64,000 nucleotides of DNA from NCBI GenBank assembly GCA_011389765.1, contig JAABTT010000007.1, forward strand, positions 1-64,000, read 5' to 3'. Positions 32,423-40,566 of the stretch are shown piece after piece. Under the pieces are notes generated by a model. The model saw only the letters and a program-made list of their open reading frames with translations. It was not told the DNA's origin and searched no databases. This stretch comes from Desulfohalobiaceae bacterium S24 (GTDB lineage: Bacteria > Desulfobacterota > Desulfovibrionia > Desulfovibrionales > Desulfothermaceae). The first letter of the stretch is position 1, and every line of letters begins with the position of its first letter. A program made the position numbers and the translations under genes.

Positions 32423-32958
32423 AGTGCTGCTCCTTTCTGGTTTGAATTTCTGAGATCAAGGCTGAAGGCTACCTCAGATCATTTTGGGATGCTGTAACAA
32501 AGACTACAAATTGAGATCCTTCAACTTCCCGGCAATCATTTCAATATGTTCAAAAACTTCAGGATCATCCTCCCATCGTTTAAAAGAATGTTCCGTCACC
32601 TTCAGCTGTTTCCTGCCTTTTTCGCCCTAGACCTTTTGCGATGCTCCGATTGCAGACACGGTTCCGTATCCACATGTAAAGCAGGGGAGAATAGATGATT
32701 TGAAGCTGATTCCAAGCAAGGTCATTTTTCACCTCTGTGCTAGATTCCGATCCGACCCCTCACCCTTGTTTGCACCCACCATAAGTCTGAACCGGTAAAT
32801 TACTGTAGCAAAGATTACAAAATCCCTATAAAAAAATTCCGCTTTCTTGACGAATCAGGTCCATTGTGCAAGACTGCCTGGAAATACAACAATTCCAGAA
32901 CAATCCATCCACTGGGGCAGTGACTTTTGATATTTGAAAACCCACTCAAGGCGACCAA
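32423..32958. other. AT-rich gap with a gene relic and a direct repeat
   Basis: This 536-bp gap is AT-richer than its surroundings. On the minus strand 32504-32626 is an open stretch ending 'FKRWEDDPEVFEHIEMIAGKL...' then TAG, with no start codon, which looks like the C-terminus of a lost gene. CTGTAACAAAGACTACAAA (about 32492) recurs imperfectly as CTGTAGCAAAGATTACAAA (about 32804). No complete gene is seen. Confidence 0.4.
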
Positions 32959-34062
32959 ATGAAAGAAAGTGAAATCGGCGTCGATGCGGAAACCCTCTGG
33001 CAGGCAGCAGACAAGCTACGTGGCTCAATCGACGCGGCGGAATACAAGCATGTCGTCCTTGGCCTGATCTTCCTGAAGTACATTTCCGACGCGTTTATCG
33101 CCCGCCGGGAAAAGCTGGCCGAAGAGCTCAAGGCCGAGGGGATCGAAGGCAAACAGGCCGAGAATCTCCTGGAGCAGCGTGACGAGTATACGGCCGAGAA
33201 TGTCTTTTGGGTGCCGCCGGAGGCTCGCTGGGACAAAATCCAGGCGCGGGGGAAAGACCCCAATATCGGCAAGCTCATCGACGACAAAATCGAACTGAAC
33301 CGCCAGATGAACCGCACGCTTGAAGCCATGGCACGGGCCATCTTCAAGGCGTGGTTCGTAGACTTTGAGCCAGTGAAGGCCAAGGCGGATGGCGCAACCA
33401 GCTTCCGTGGCATGCCACAGCAAGTTTTCGATCAGTTGCCGGATCGGTTCACCGAGTCCGAGTTGGGGCCGGTGCCGGAGGGGTGGGAAGTTAAACGTTT
33501 GGATGAGTGTGTTCACCTAACAATGGGACAATCGCCACCATCGGAACATTACAACAAGGAAGGTACTGGAAGACCTTTTCATCAAGGGGTGAGCGATTAC
33601 GGACCCCGTTTTCCTACGCACCGGGTTTATTGCACAGTAGATGGCCGCTTAGCAGAGCCTGGGGATGTCCTGGTATCTGTTCGTGCACCAGTTGGGCGTA
33701 TTAACGTCGCTGATAGTCAGTTGGTTCTTGGGCGTGGCCTGGCAGGTTTAAGGCACTGTCGTGAGCGACAATCGTTTCTACTTTATTATCTCTACCACAC
33801 GTTTGCAGTGGAAGACGCTATTGGAGACGGAACAATTTATAAGGCAGTAACCAAGCGATTCTTATCACAAATGCCGATTCTATCGCCTCCCGAAGCAATC
33901 ATTGATACGTTTGATGAATTGGTATGCCCATTTGACGACATGATTGCTTCACTTGCACGCGAATGTCGAACACTTTCTTCACTTCGTGACACTTTACTTC
34001 CAAAATTGATTTCTGGAGAAATCAGGGTGCCAAAGGCCATGGAGGGTGCCAATGACGGATGA
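32959..34062 (+). pseudogene. hsdM-hsdS deletion chimera of a type I restriction system
   Basis: Residues 1-110 are the helical amino domain of HsdM ('LWQAADKLRGSIDAAEYKH', 'RWDKIQARGKDPNIGKLIDD'). The text then continues in frame as the central conserved region of HsdS ('DKIELNRQMNRTLEAMARAI', 'FKAWFVDFEPVKAKADG'), the second target-recognition domain and the C-terminal repeat ('LRDTLLPKLISGEIRV'). The HsdM methyltransferase domain and the first HsdS recognition domain are absent. Both parents have 'DD' at the junction, so a recombination at short homology is likely. The ORF is intact, so a 367-aa protein could be made, but it cannot methylate. Confidence 0.85.
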
Positions 34063-34404
34063 AGCCTACTCCGAAGCCTTTCAGCTTTCTGCCTGCCGGG
34101 AGTTGCTGGATGCTTACCCGGAGTCCCTGCGGATTCAAGAGCAGGTAGAGGCGCTGGAAGAGGCCATGCCCGACCGCCCCGGGGTGGTGGTTTCGTTCTG
34201 CCGGATGATCATGGTGATCATCCAGATTTTGACGAATACATTGACAACGACTACGGGCCCTTCGAAGTGCTGGGTGCTTCTCTGCTTGCCAGCGAAGCGC
34301 TGTACCGAATTGACTTTCAGGCATACAGGGTGGCCCTGGTGGAGTTCCATCAGGAGCAGAAGGCAGCACCAGCGGACGATGAGCAAGTGAGAGAATCTGA
34401 ATGA
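34052..34404 (+). pseudogene. Frameshifted small gene of the type I restriction locus
   Basis: ATG 34052 opens 'MTDEAYSEAFQLSACREL' and stays coding-like to 'RPGVVVSFCR' near 34203. From 34204 the coding signal moves to another frame: 'DDHGDHPDFDEYIDNDYGPF' and on to 'FHQEQKAAPADDEQVRESE' with a stop at 34402-34404. One missing base in the CCGG at about 34202 explains both. The stop overlaps the ATG of the ImmA/IrrE gene. The family is unknown to me; it overlaps the 3' end of the hsdS part. Confidence 0.7.
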
Positions 34405-35552
34405 ACCGCGTCGCAATCAATCCAGAGTTGATCACTTGGGCGTGCGAGCGTGCGGGGTTGGACGCGATCGACTTGACAGGGCGTTTCCCCAAGCTTCCCG
34501 AATGGGAAAGCGGCACGTTGCAGCCAACATTGCGTCAGCTTGAGAGCTTCGCGCGGACAGTGCATGTTCCCATCGGCTATCTTTTTCTGCCCGAACCACC
34601 GGCAGAGCCGTTGCCGATTCCGGATTTCCGCACCATCGCTGGACGAGGAGACACCCGGCCAAGCCCGAACCTGCTGGATACGCTGTATCTGTGTCAGCAG
34701 CGGCAAGAATGGTTTTGCAACTATGCCCGTATGCATGGCCTGGAGCCGTTGGCTTTCGTTGGTCACTCGCACATAGTGAATGAGCCTGTCGAGGTGGCGG
34801 ACAGGATTCGCAGAGAACTTGGGCTTTCGATTGCCGAACGGCAGCAACTCCCGAGCTGGACTGAAGGCTTGCGCCAGCTCGTGGCCAAATCGGAAGATGC
34901 TGGCGTGCTGGTGATGGCCAGCTCCATCGTGGGCAGTAATAGTCACCGCAAGCTCGACGTGAACGAGTTTCGCGGTTTTGCACTGGTTGATGATCTCGCA
35001 CCGCTGGTATTCATCAACGCCGCTGACAGCAAGTCTGCGCAGATGTTCACGCTGGTTCATGAACTGGCGCATTTGTGGCTGGGGGAAAGCGGCGTTTCTG
35101 ATGTTGAAGCTGGCCGCCTGCCGGATCAGGCGGTTGAGCGCTGGTGTAACACCGTGGCCGCCGAAGTCCTGATGCCGCTTGAACAGTTCCGGGCGACCCA
35201 TGCGCCGGGTGCACCGGTTCTGGAGGAAATCCAACGGCTTGCGCGACTATTCAAGGTCAGCACCCTGGTCGCCCTCCGTCGTTTGTTTGATGCGGGATTG
35301 ATCGACCAGCCAACGCTTTGGGAATTCTATCGGCAAGAGCTGGCTCGAATACGGGCGCTGGACCGAGGAGGAGCGGGGGGTGGAGACTTTTATCGCACCC
35401 TGGGTGCTCGCACGGGTAAGCGTTTCGCCAGGGCCGTATTGTCCAGCACGCTGGAAGGGCAGACCCTGTTTCAGGACGCGTTTCGCATGCTTGGTATGCG
35501 CAAGACTTCCACGTTCTATGCGGCGGCACGGGAGTTGAGGGTTATGCTGTGA
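34401..35552 (+). CDS. XRE/ImmA-IrrE metallopeptidase protein, putative antitoxin
   Basis: This 383-aa protein starts with an XRE-like helix-turn-helix region (residues ~1-60, with 'LPEWESGTLQPTLRQLESFA'). It then has an ImmA/IrrE zinc-peptidase domain with 'VHELAHLWLGESG' (HExxH). The C-terminal part holds 'WCNTVAAEVLMPLEQF'. It is intact, and its last codons overlap the start of the DUF4411 gene (GTGA). ImmA/IrrE-DUF4411 pairs lodged in type I restriction loci are thought to be toxin-antitoxin-like, with this protein as the antitoxin or regulator. Confidence 0.82.
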   Translation: MNRVAINPELITWACERAGLDAIDLTGRFPKLPEWESGTLQPTLRQLESFARTVHVPIGYLFLPEPPAEPLPIPDFRTIAGRGDTRPSPNLLDTLYLCQQRQEWFCNYARMHGLEPLAFVGHSHIVNEPVEVADRIRRELGLSIAERQQLPSWTEGLRQLVAKSEDAGVLVMASSIVGSNSHRKLDVNEFRGFALVDDLAPLVFINAADSKSAQMFTLVHELAHLWLGESGVSDVEAGRLPDQAVERWCNTVAAEVLMPLEQFRATHAPGAPVLEEIQRLARLFKVSTLVALRRLFDAGLIDQPTLWEFYRQELARIRALDRGGAGGGDFYRTLGARTGKRFARAVLSSTLEGQTLFQDAFRMLGMRKTSTFYAAARELRVML

Positions 35553-36052
35553 GTTATCTGCTTGACGCCAATGTCTTCATCCAGGCCAAGAATCTTCATT
35601 ACGGCCTGGACTTCTGTCCCGCGTTTTGGGATTGGCTGGTCGAGAACAATGCGGCAGGCCAGGTGTTCAGCATTGACAAGGTGGCGGATGAAATGAGCGC
35701 AGGCGAGGATGAACTGACCGGTTGGATACGGACGCACGGGAAGGATTTATTTTTGAAGACCGATGTAGGCGTTGCGGCCCGTTTCGGAGATGTGAGCAAC
35801 TGGGCCATGGGGCAGAACTATGAGGCGGCGGCCATCAACACCTTTTTGCAGGTGGCGGATTTCTATCTTGTGGCCCATGCATTGGTGGGTGGACACGTCA
35901 TTGTGACGCACGAAGTGCCTGCGAACTCGGTAAAGCGCATCAAGATCCCCAATGCCTGTATCGGTATGGATCTTCGATTCATGACGCCATATGATATGTT
36001 GCGGCGGGAGCGAGCGAGATTTGTCTTGGGGCAAAGGGCTGTAGCGGAGTAG
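35549..36052 (+). CDS. DUF4411 PIN-like protein, putative toxin
   Basis: This 167-aa protein of the DUF4411 family is a PIN-related putative RNase. 'YLLDANVFIQAKNLHYG' gives the first Asp, 'SIDKVADEMSAGEDEL' the middle acidic residues and 'ADFYLVAHALVGGHVIVTHE' the third. It starts at a GTG inside the stop of the ImmA/IrrE gene, so it is translationally coupled to it. hsdR begins 26 bp downstream. Intact despite the decay of the restriction genes around it. Confidence 0.8.
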   Translation: MSYLLDANVFIQAKNLHYGLDFCPAFWDWLVENNAAGQVFSIDKVADEMSAGEDELTGWIRTHGKDLFLKTDVGVAARFGDVSNWAMGQNYEAAAINTFLQVADFYLVAHALVGGHVIVTHEVPANSVKRIKIPNACIGMDLRFMTPYDMLRRERARFVLGQRAVAE

Positions 36053-36078
36053 TCTTCCATTTCCGTATTGAAGGAAAT

Positions 36079-37533
36079 ATGGGAAAAAGTCTGTCAGAAA
36101 AACAAGTCGAACAGGCAGCGCTCGGTTGGTTCGAGGCGCTGGGCTACGATGTACGCAAGGGTGCGGATATCTCGCCAGGGTCGGATACCCCGTTGCGCGA
36201 CAGCCATGAGCACGTGGTGCTGGAGCCCGGGCTGCGGGCGGCACTGCGCAGAATCAATGGCCATTTGCCTGAAGAGGCCATAGAACAGGCCATACGAGTT
36301 GTCGTCCGGCCCCCGGAACCCACGCTCCCACAGAATAATCGCTGGTTTCATCGGCTTCTCACTGACGGTATCGATGTGGAATACCGAAATCAAGGCGATG
36401 AAACGCGAGGCGATAAGGCGTGGCTTGCTGACTTCTCCAGGCCTTCGGCAAATGACTTCCTGATCGCCCGGCAGTTTACGGTCAAGACGGGCAACAGGAC
36501 CCGCCGGGCCGATCTGGTGGTGTTTATCAACGGCTTGCCCATCGCCATCATCGAATTGAAAGATCCAGCCGATGAACAGGCGGATCTGTGGAAGGCGTAC
36601 CGTCAGCTTCAGGATTATAAAGAACAGGTCCCCGGCCTGTTTACCTACAACGAACTGATGGTGATCAGTGACGGGGCGATTACTCGGGTCGGGTCACTGA
36701 CATCAAGCTCGGATCGCTTTTCGCCGTGGCGCTCTATCGAAGATATGGCCCGTCCGGGCGAACCAACACTGGAAGCCCTGGCAACCGGGCTTTTCGCACC
36801 GCAGCGACTGCTGGACTACCTGCACAGGTGTGTGATCTTTGAAGAGAATGACCGGACCGGAGAAATCGGCAAGAAAATCGCCGGATATCATCAATTCCGG
36901 GCCATGAAGAAGGCCCGGGAATCTGTGAAAGCGGCATTGCGACCACCAACCGGGACAGGTGACGGCCGCGGCGGTGTTATCTGGCACACGCAGGGGTCGG
37001 GAAAGAGCCTGACCATGCTGATGCTTTCCGGGGCGCTCATCAGTGAAAAACAGCTCGCCAACCCCACGATAGTTGTCGTAACAGACCGCAATGACCTCGA
37101 CGGACAGCTTTTCGGCACATTTGCCTACGGTCGAGCGCTGTTGCGCCAGGAACCGGAGCAGGCCGACAGCCGCGATGACCTGGCAGCCAGGCTCAACCGA
37201 GCTTCCGGTGGCGTGGTATTTACGACCATTCAGAAATTCGAGGAACGCGACGGTCCGGTCAGCGAACGTTCGAACATTGTCGTGCTGGCTGATGAGGCAC
37301 ACCGCAGCCAATACGGATTTCTGGAAGAATTCTCTGACTTCGCCACGATTATTGGAAAGCAAAATTCCCTGATTGGTCAAGAAGAATATTTTTGGCGCGG
37401 GAAGCCTTTTTGCAGTCATTCGCTCCCGCACCAAGAGAAGAAATTGGGCACCGCTTCCAGCTCTTTATTTGTCGTGTGTCTGAAAATAGCGTTGCCTATT
37501 CGAAACATACTAACCCCCAAATGGAGGAAATAA
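36079..37533 (+). pseudogene. hsdR: Truncated hsdR, type I restriction endonuclease subunit
   Basis: The ORF encodes the amino half of HsdR: the nuclease domain ('RRADLVVFINGLPIAIIELKDP', PD-ExK type), the translocase Walker A 'HTQGSGKSLTMLML' and the DEAH box 'VVLADEAHRSQYGF'. Shortly after, near base 37330, resemblance to HsdR stops, and the last ~65 residues ('YFWRGKPFCSH', 'IRNILTPKWRK') are foreign. At 484 aa it is about half the usual ~1000 and lacks the second RecA domain, so it cannot translocate DNA. The 3' part was probably replaced when the adjoining toxin-antitoxin pair or other DNA came in. Confidence 0.85.
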
Positions 37534-37534
37534 T

Positions 37535-37750
37535 ATGCCCACGCTTCCACTTGAACAAATGACTGTAAAGGAGAAGCTGCAAGTCATGGAAGAGCTTTGG
37601 AGTGATCTTTGTTGTAATCAAAACCATATTCCGGTACCTCAATGGCACAAAGACCTATTGGACAAACGGGAAAAACTAGTCAAAGGAGGCAAGGCAACAT
37701 TCGTGGACTGGGAAACCGCAAAAAAACGGATAGCTGATAGAATATCATGA
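37535..37750 (+). CDS. Addiction-module antitoxin, RelB/Phd-type
   Basis: This 71-aa protein has the 'addiction module protein' pattern: 'PLEQMTVKEKLQVMEELWSDL' followed by 'PVPQWHKDLLDKREKLVKGG' and 'FVDWETAKKRI'. It starts after a GGAGGAAAT ribosome site and ends inside the start of the RelE/ParE-type gene (ATGA). It should neutralise that toxin and repress its own operon, by family analogy. Confidence 0.85.
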   Translation: MPTLPLEQMTVKEKLQVMEELWSDLCCNQNHIPVPQWHKDLLDKREKLVKGGKATFVDWETAKKRIADRIS

Positions 37751-38043
37751 AAATTCGTATAATTGATCAAGCGGTAGATGATCTTGTTGATGGGTACAAT
37801 TTCTATGAGGATCAAGCACCTGGGCTTGGGACGTATTTTCTGGATTGCCTATATTCGGACGTTGAGTCGCTTGTGTTGTATGCGGGTATACATCGGATCG
37901 TCCATAGTAATTATCATCGTATGCTATCGGAAAAATTCCCTTTCGCAATTTATTATACCATTTCAGGAGATGAGATAAATATTCACGCGATTATCGACTG
38001 TCGCCGAGACCCCGCATGGATTCGAGACCGTCTGAAAATATAG
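37747..38043 (+). CDS. RelE/ParE-family toxin
   Basis: This 98-aa protein of the RelE/ParE superfamily has 'IDQAVDDLVDGYNFYEDQAPGLG' helices, then strands with 'GIHRIVHSNYHRMLSEKFPFAIYYTI' and the C-terminal 'IHAIIDCRRDPAWIRDRL'. The last motif is typical of the ParE-like subgroup. It overlaps the antitoxin gene by 4 bp. Whether it cleaves mRNA or poisons gyrase cannot be decided from sequence. Confidence 0.85.
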   Translation: MKIRIIDQAVDDLVDGYNFYEDQAPGLGTYFLDCLYSDVESLVLYAGIHRIVHSNYHRMLSEKFPFAIYYTISGDEINIHAIIDCRRDPAWIRDRLKI

Positions 38044-38289
38044 AGAACAAGCCAGTGTACCTGATGCCAAACGTGAGTGAATAATCTCCTTGACGTGAGC
38101 CTTGACGGCACCTTGACGGGATCGGAGCGCGGCAACTATCTGATTATAATTTATAAGACGTTCTGAGAAGGGCAATTTTACATCTTAAACAAACTATTAC
38201 ACCTTGGCTAATGAGAGAAAAAAAACAAGGAGGACATTATGGCCAAAGCAGACGGACCATTGCTGGACACCGGAGATCGGTTCCCAAGC

Positions 38290-38470
38290 CTCGTATGAAA
38301 CTTCAAATTCCTCTCATCAGGGTCGCTATCGGTATCGGAATCGGTATCGAGAAATGATATGATGAGGATTAAGACTTCGATTCCGATAGCGATAGCGATC
38401 CCGACCGGGATTTCTTTCTGAGGTTTCTTCATTGATCAAACTGACCGGGCCGCCCGGCCAACGGCCGGCG
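38290..38470 (-). repeat. Modular repeat element, copy E (inserted in the selenoprotein gene)
   Basis: This 181-bp element begins CTCGTATGAAACTTCA and ends GATCAAACTGACCGGGCCGC...GGCCGGCG. The core is an inverted pair of hexamer repeats (TATCGG units at 38328-38352 against GATAGC units at 38374-38400). Its ends match copies A, B and C, but its core does not. Excision would restore the redoxin reading frame, so the boundaries are defined to within about one base. Confidence 0.75.
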
Positions 38471-38563
38471 CTGACAATTGAGACAGTCGCCCACGGGCGG
38501 GTCCAAATAGATGAGCATTTCACCAGGGGCTATGGGGTGGTCCTGATCTATCGCGGGCACTGG

Positions 38564-38602
38564 TGACCGTTCTGCAGTCAGCAGTTGGCTGACTTCCAGC
38601 AG
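38564..38602 (+). promoter_or_regulatory. In-frame UGA with candidate bacterial SECIS hairpin
   Basis: Just 3' of the TGA, AGTCAGC (38576-38582) and GCTGACT (38588-38594) form a perfect 7-bp stem with loop AGTTG. The loop starts 16 nt after the TGA, at the short end of the spacing known for bacterial SECIS elements, and has a G in its first two bases. Confidence 0.5.
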
Positions 38603-38704
38603 AGCATGGAGGACTTCAGGGCTGAAAACATGGCCCATCGGCCGGCTCAAGGCGGCCAATGTCCTGGCCCTGGTCAGGTATTACAAGCAAAACAGGGATT
38701 AATC

Positions 38705-38863
38705 ATGCTCGACTACCAGGGAGTCGCGGCCGAGGACCTCAACCGCCTGGACAGTTATCTCCAGTCCCTGATCGACACTGAGGTTGGATCACTCTCCAGA
38801 GCGTCCCAGAAACCCTTCTGGATCAACGACCGCTACAACTGGTCCCTCAACGAAAAACCGTAG
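38705..38863 (+). CDS. 52-aa hypothetical ORF
   Basis: ATG 38705 opens a short acidic ORF: 'MLDYQGVAAEDLNRLDSYLQ' and 'KPFWINDRYNWSLNEKP'. It starts 3 bases after the relic stop of the selenoprotein gene. The composition looks protein-like, and an imperfect palindrome at 38873-38902 follows as a possible terminator. I do not recognise it. It may itself be a fragment. Confidence 0.35.
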   Translation: MLDYQGVAAEDLNRLDSYLQSLIDTEVGSLSRASQKPFWINDRYNWSLNEKP

Positions 38864-38938
38864 CTGAAACACTGGCAGATGCCTGAGTTTCAGATCTTCC
38901 CATGTTGAATTTCGCCCTTATCAGTGACCGGGACCAAA

Positions 38939-39397
38939 TCAGACCTGTCCAAGACACCCTGAATCAGAAGGGGGTGAAGGATGAGGCTGGCAGCAATGGC
39001 CACAAAGGCCAGGCATCAGAATCTTGTCCTGAAGATCTCCCCAGGCTGTTTCTTTCTGCCAGGACCGGGCAAAGGTCAGCGCAGCCATGAGTACGCAGAT
39101 AACCCCGGAAACCCCCAGGAATTCTTCAGCCAGGACAAAAGATCCATAAGCCAGGATCAGGGACATGCTGGTGGTGAAGAAGACATGATGCTCGTGCCAG
39201 ACACGGAGAAGCCAGGCTCCAAGCCAGCCCATAAACAGTCCAGCGGGCAGGGCCGCCAGCACAGCCCACGCAAACGCTCCGAGTGTCCTGTAAAGGTGCA
39301 GATCAGACCCTTCCAGCACCATTCCGGTGATCACCGAAAAGACCACCACGGTTGTTCCGTCGTTGAACAGGGATTCGCCTTCATGGATTTGTGTTCT
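38939..39397 (-). pseudogene. Na+/H+ antiporter (CPA1/NhaP type) fragment
   Basis: The minus strand encodes an internal piece of a CPA1 antiporter: 'HEGESLFNDGTTVVVFSVI', a family signature, then helices 'WAVLAALPAGLFMGWLGAWLL' and 'VVF..TSMSLILAYGSFVLAEEF.GVSG'. There is no start, a stop lies just upstream, and after 'WGDLQDKI' the hydrophobic text switches frame ('LAFVAIAASLILHP' in another frame). Both ends of the gene are gone. Confidence 0.7.
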
Positions 39398-39604
39398 CTA
39401 CCGGCCATGTAGGCCGTAGTCTTTACTGGTTCCTTACACAAAAAGCTTGACTGAATCAAGTCTTTCAGTATTTTTGGATGGCTGTCAACATTCCGGTTTT
39501 CATCCGGATTGCAAATCATTGAGAATCATCCTATACAATAAGCGGAAATGATCTCACTCATCTAAAACCGACTGGTAAGTCTTCTTCTGAACACCAGTTA
39601 TCCC

Positions 39605-40564
39605 ATGGATCTTACACTCAAGCGCATAAACAAGCACTTCAAAGGCAGAACCGTGCTCGAGGATATCAGCTTTGATGTCGGTCCCCGGGAACTCGTATCC
39701 ATTATCGGGCCCTCAGGGGTGGGGAAGACCACCTTGCTGAAAATCATTGCGCAACTCGAGCAACCCACCGGCGGAGAGGTCGTCTTTCCAGAGCCTCCTT
39801 CCAGGAAGCATCCGGTGATCCTGGTCTTTCAGGACTATGTCCTTTTCCCGGGCATGACGGTCCGGGGAAACATCGGTTTCGGTCTGAAATCGAGACGGAT
39901 CAAGAAAGCTGAAATCAGGGAGCGAGTCGACCGGATGCTCGAATATTTTCGTCTTGAGGAGCAAAGCGGGCACTATCCGGCCCAGCTTTCGGCCGGGCAG
40001 AAACAGCGGGTGGCCATCGCAAGGGCCATGATCATCAATCCGGCTGTTCTGCTTTTGGACGAACCCTTTGCCAATCTGGACCGCAGCCTGAAAATGGAGA
40101 CCGCCGGTTTTATCCGAAAGACCCAAAAGGAATTCGGAATCCCCACAATCAGCGTAACCCACGACCTGGAAGAGGCCTTTGCCATGTCGGACCGGATCGG
40201 CATCCTCCTGGACGGCAGGCTCAAACAGTACGATGCCCCCAAGGAAATCTATTTTCATCCCAACTCCTATGATGTGGCCCGGTTTTTAGGTCCGGTGAAC
40301 ATTATTCCCAGAAACCTGTATCAGCTGTTCGGGATCAACGGGGAGCGGGGACAACAGGACCGCATTCTGGCCAGACCTGAGAACCTGGTCCTTGAGCCTC
40401 TGGAGAACGGAGCCGGGAGGATACAGGAGGTGACCTTTGCCGGCCATTACATTGTCTATTCAGTCTCCCTGCAGGACAGGGTGTTCACCGTGTACAGCCA
40501 TCAGGACAGCTTCAGACCGGGGCAGGAGGTCGCCCTGAAAATCAAGCCGTATGGGGAGCAGTAA
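39605..40564 (+). CDS. ABC transporter ATPase (YnjB-type system)
   Basis: This 319-aa ATPase has Walker A 'SIIGPSGVGKTTLLKII', Q-loop 'LVFQDYVLFPGMTVRGNI', signature 'LSAGQKQRVAIARAM', Walker B 'VLLLDEPFANLDRS' and switch 'SVTHDLEEAF'. A C-terminal regulatory-type extension of about 80 residues resembles the TOBE part of PotA/CysA-like ATPases. It is the first gene of an ABC import operon and starts 3 bp before the binding-protein gene. The 39398-39604 gap upstream shows no gene and no recognised riboswitch. Confidence 0.9.
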   Translation: MDLTLKRINKHFKGRTVLEDISFDVGPRELVSIIGPSGVGKTTLLKIIAQLEQPTGGEVVFPEPPSRKHPVILVFQDYVLFPGMTVRGNIGFGLKSRRIKKAEIRERVDRMLEYFRLEEQSGHYPAQLSAGQKQRVAIARAMIINPAVLLLDEPFANLDRSLKMETAGFIRKTQKEFGIPTISVTHDLEEAFAMSDRIGILLDGRLKQYDAPKEIYFHPNSYDVARFLGPVNIIPRNLYQLFGINGERGQQDRILARPENLVLEPLENGAGRIQEVTFAGHYIVYSVSLQDRVFTVYSHQDSFRPGQEVALKIKPYGEQ

Positions 40565-40566
40565 TC

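Larger units (their letters stand above)
38239..38702 (+). pseudogene. Peroxiredoxin-like (AhpC/TSA) selenoprotein gene, split by repeat and internally deleted
   Basis: A strong AAGGAGG and ATG 38239 open 'MAKADGPLLDTGDRFPS', the start of a redoxin-family protein. Bases 38290-38470 are a repeat element. Removing it joins the text exactly to 'LTIETVAHGRVQIDEHF', then 'YGVVLIYRGHW', TGA, 'PFCSQQLADF'. The family has GHWCPFC here, so the TGA (38564-38566) stands at the catalytic Cys and probably meant selenocysteine (U-x-x-C). After 'FRAEN' the reading frame changes and resumes with the family C-terminus 'IGRLKAANVLALVRYY', stop at 38702. About 90 residues are missing. This is a dead gene. Confidence 0.75.

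Noticed and set aside
37345-37533. Possible attachment site or insertion-sequence end after the hsdR break
   Set aside because: A GGCGCGGGAAG / CTCCCGCACC partial hairpin is present, but no matching repeat or integrase was found in the window.
38902-39090. 62-aa plus-strand ORF
   Set aside because: It lies opposite the Na+/H+ antiporter fragment and shows no protein-like conservation.
39398-39604. TPP or other riboswitch before the YnjB-type operon
   Set aside because: No conserved TPP elements (such as a CTGAGA core) are seen in the gap.
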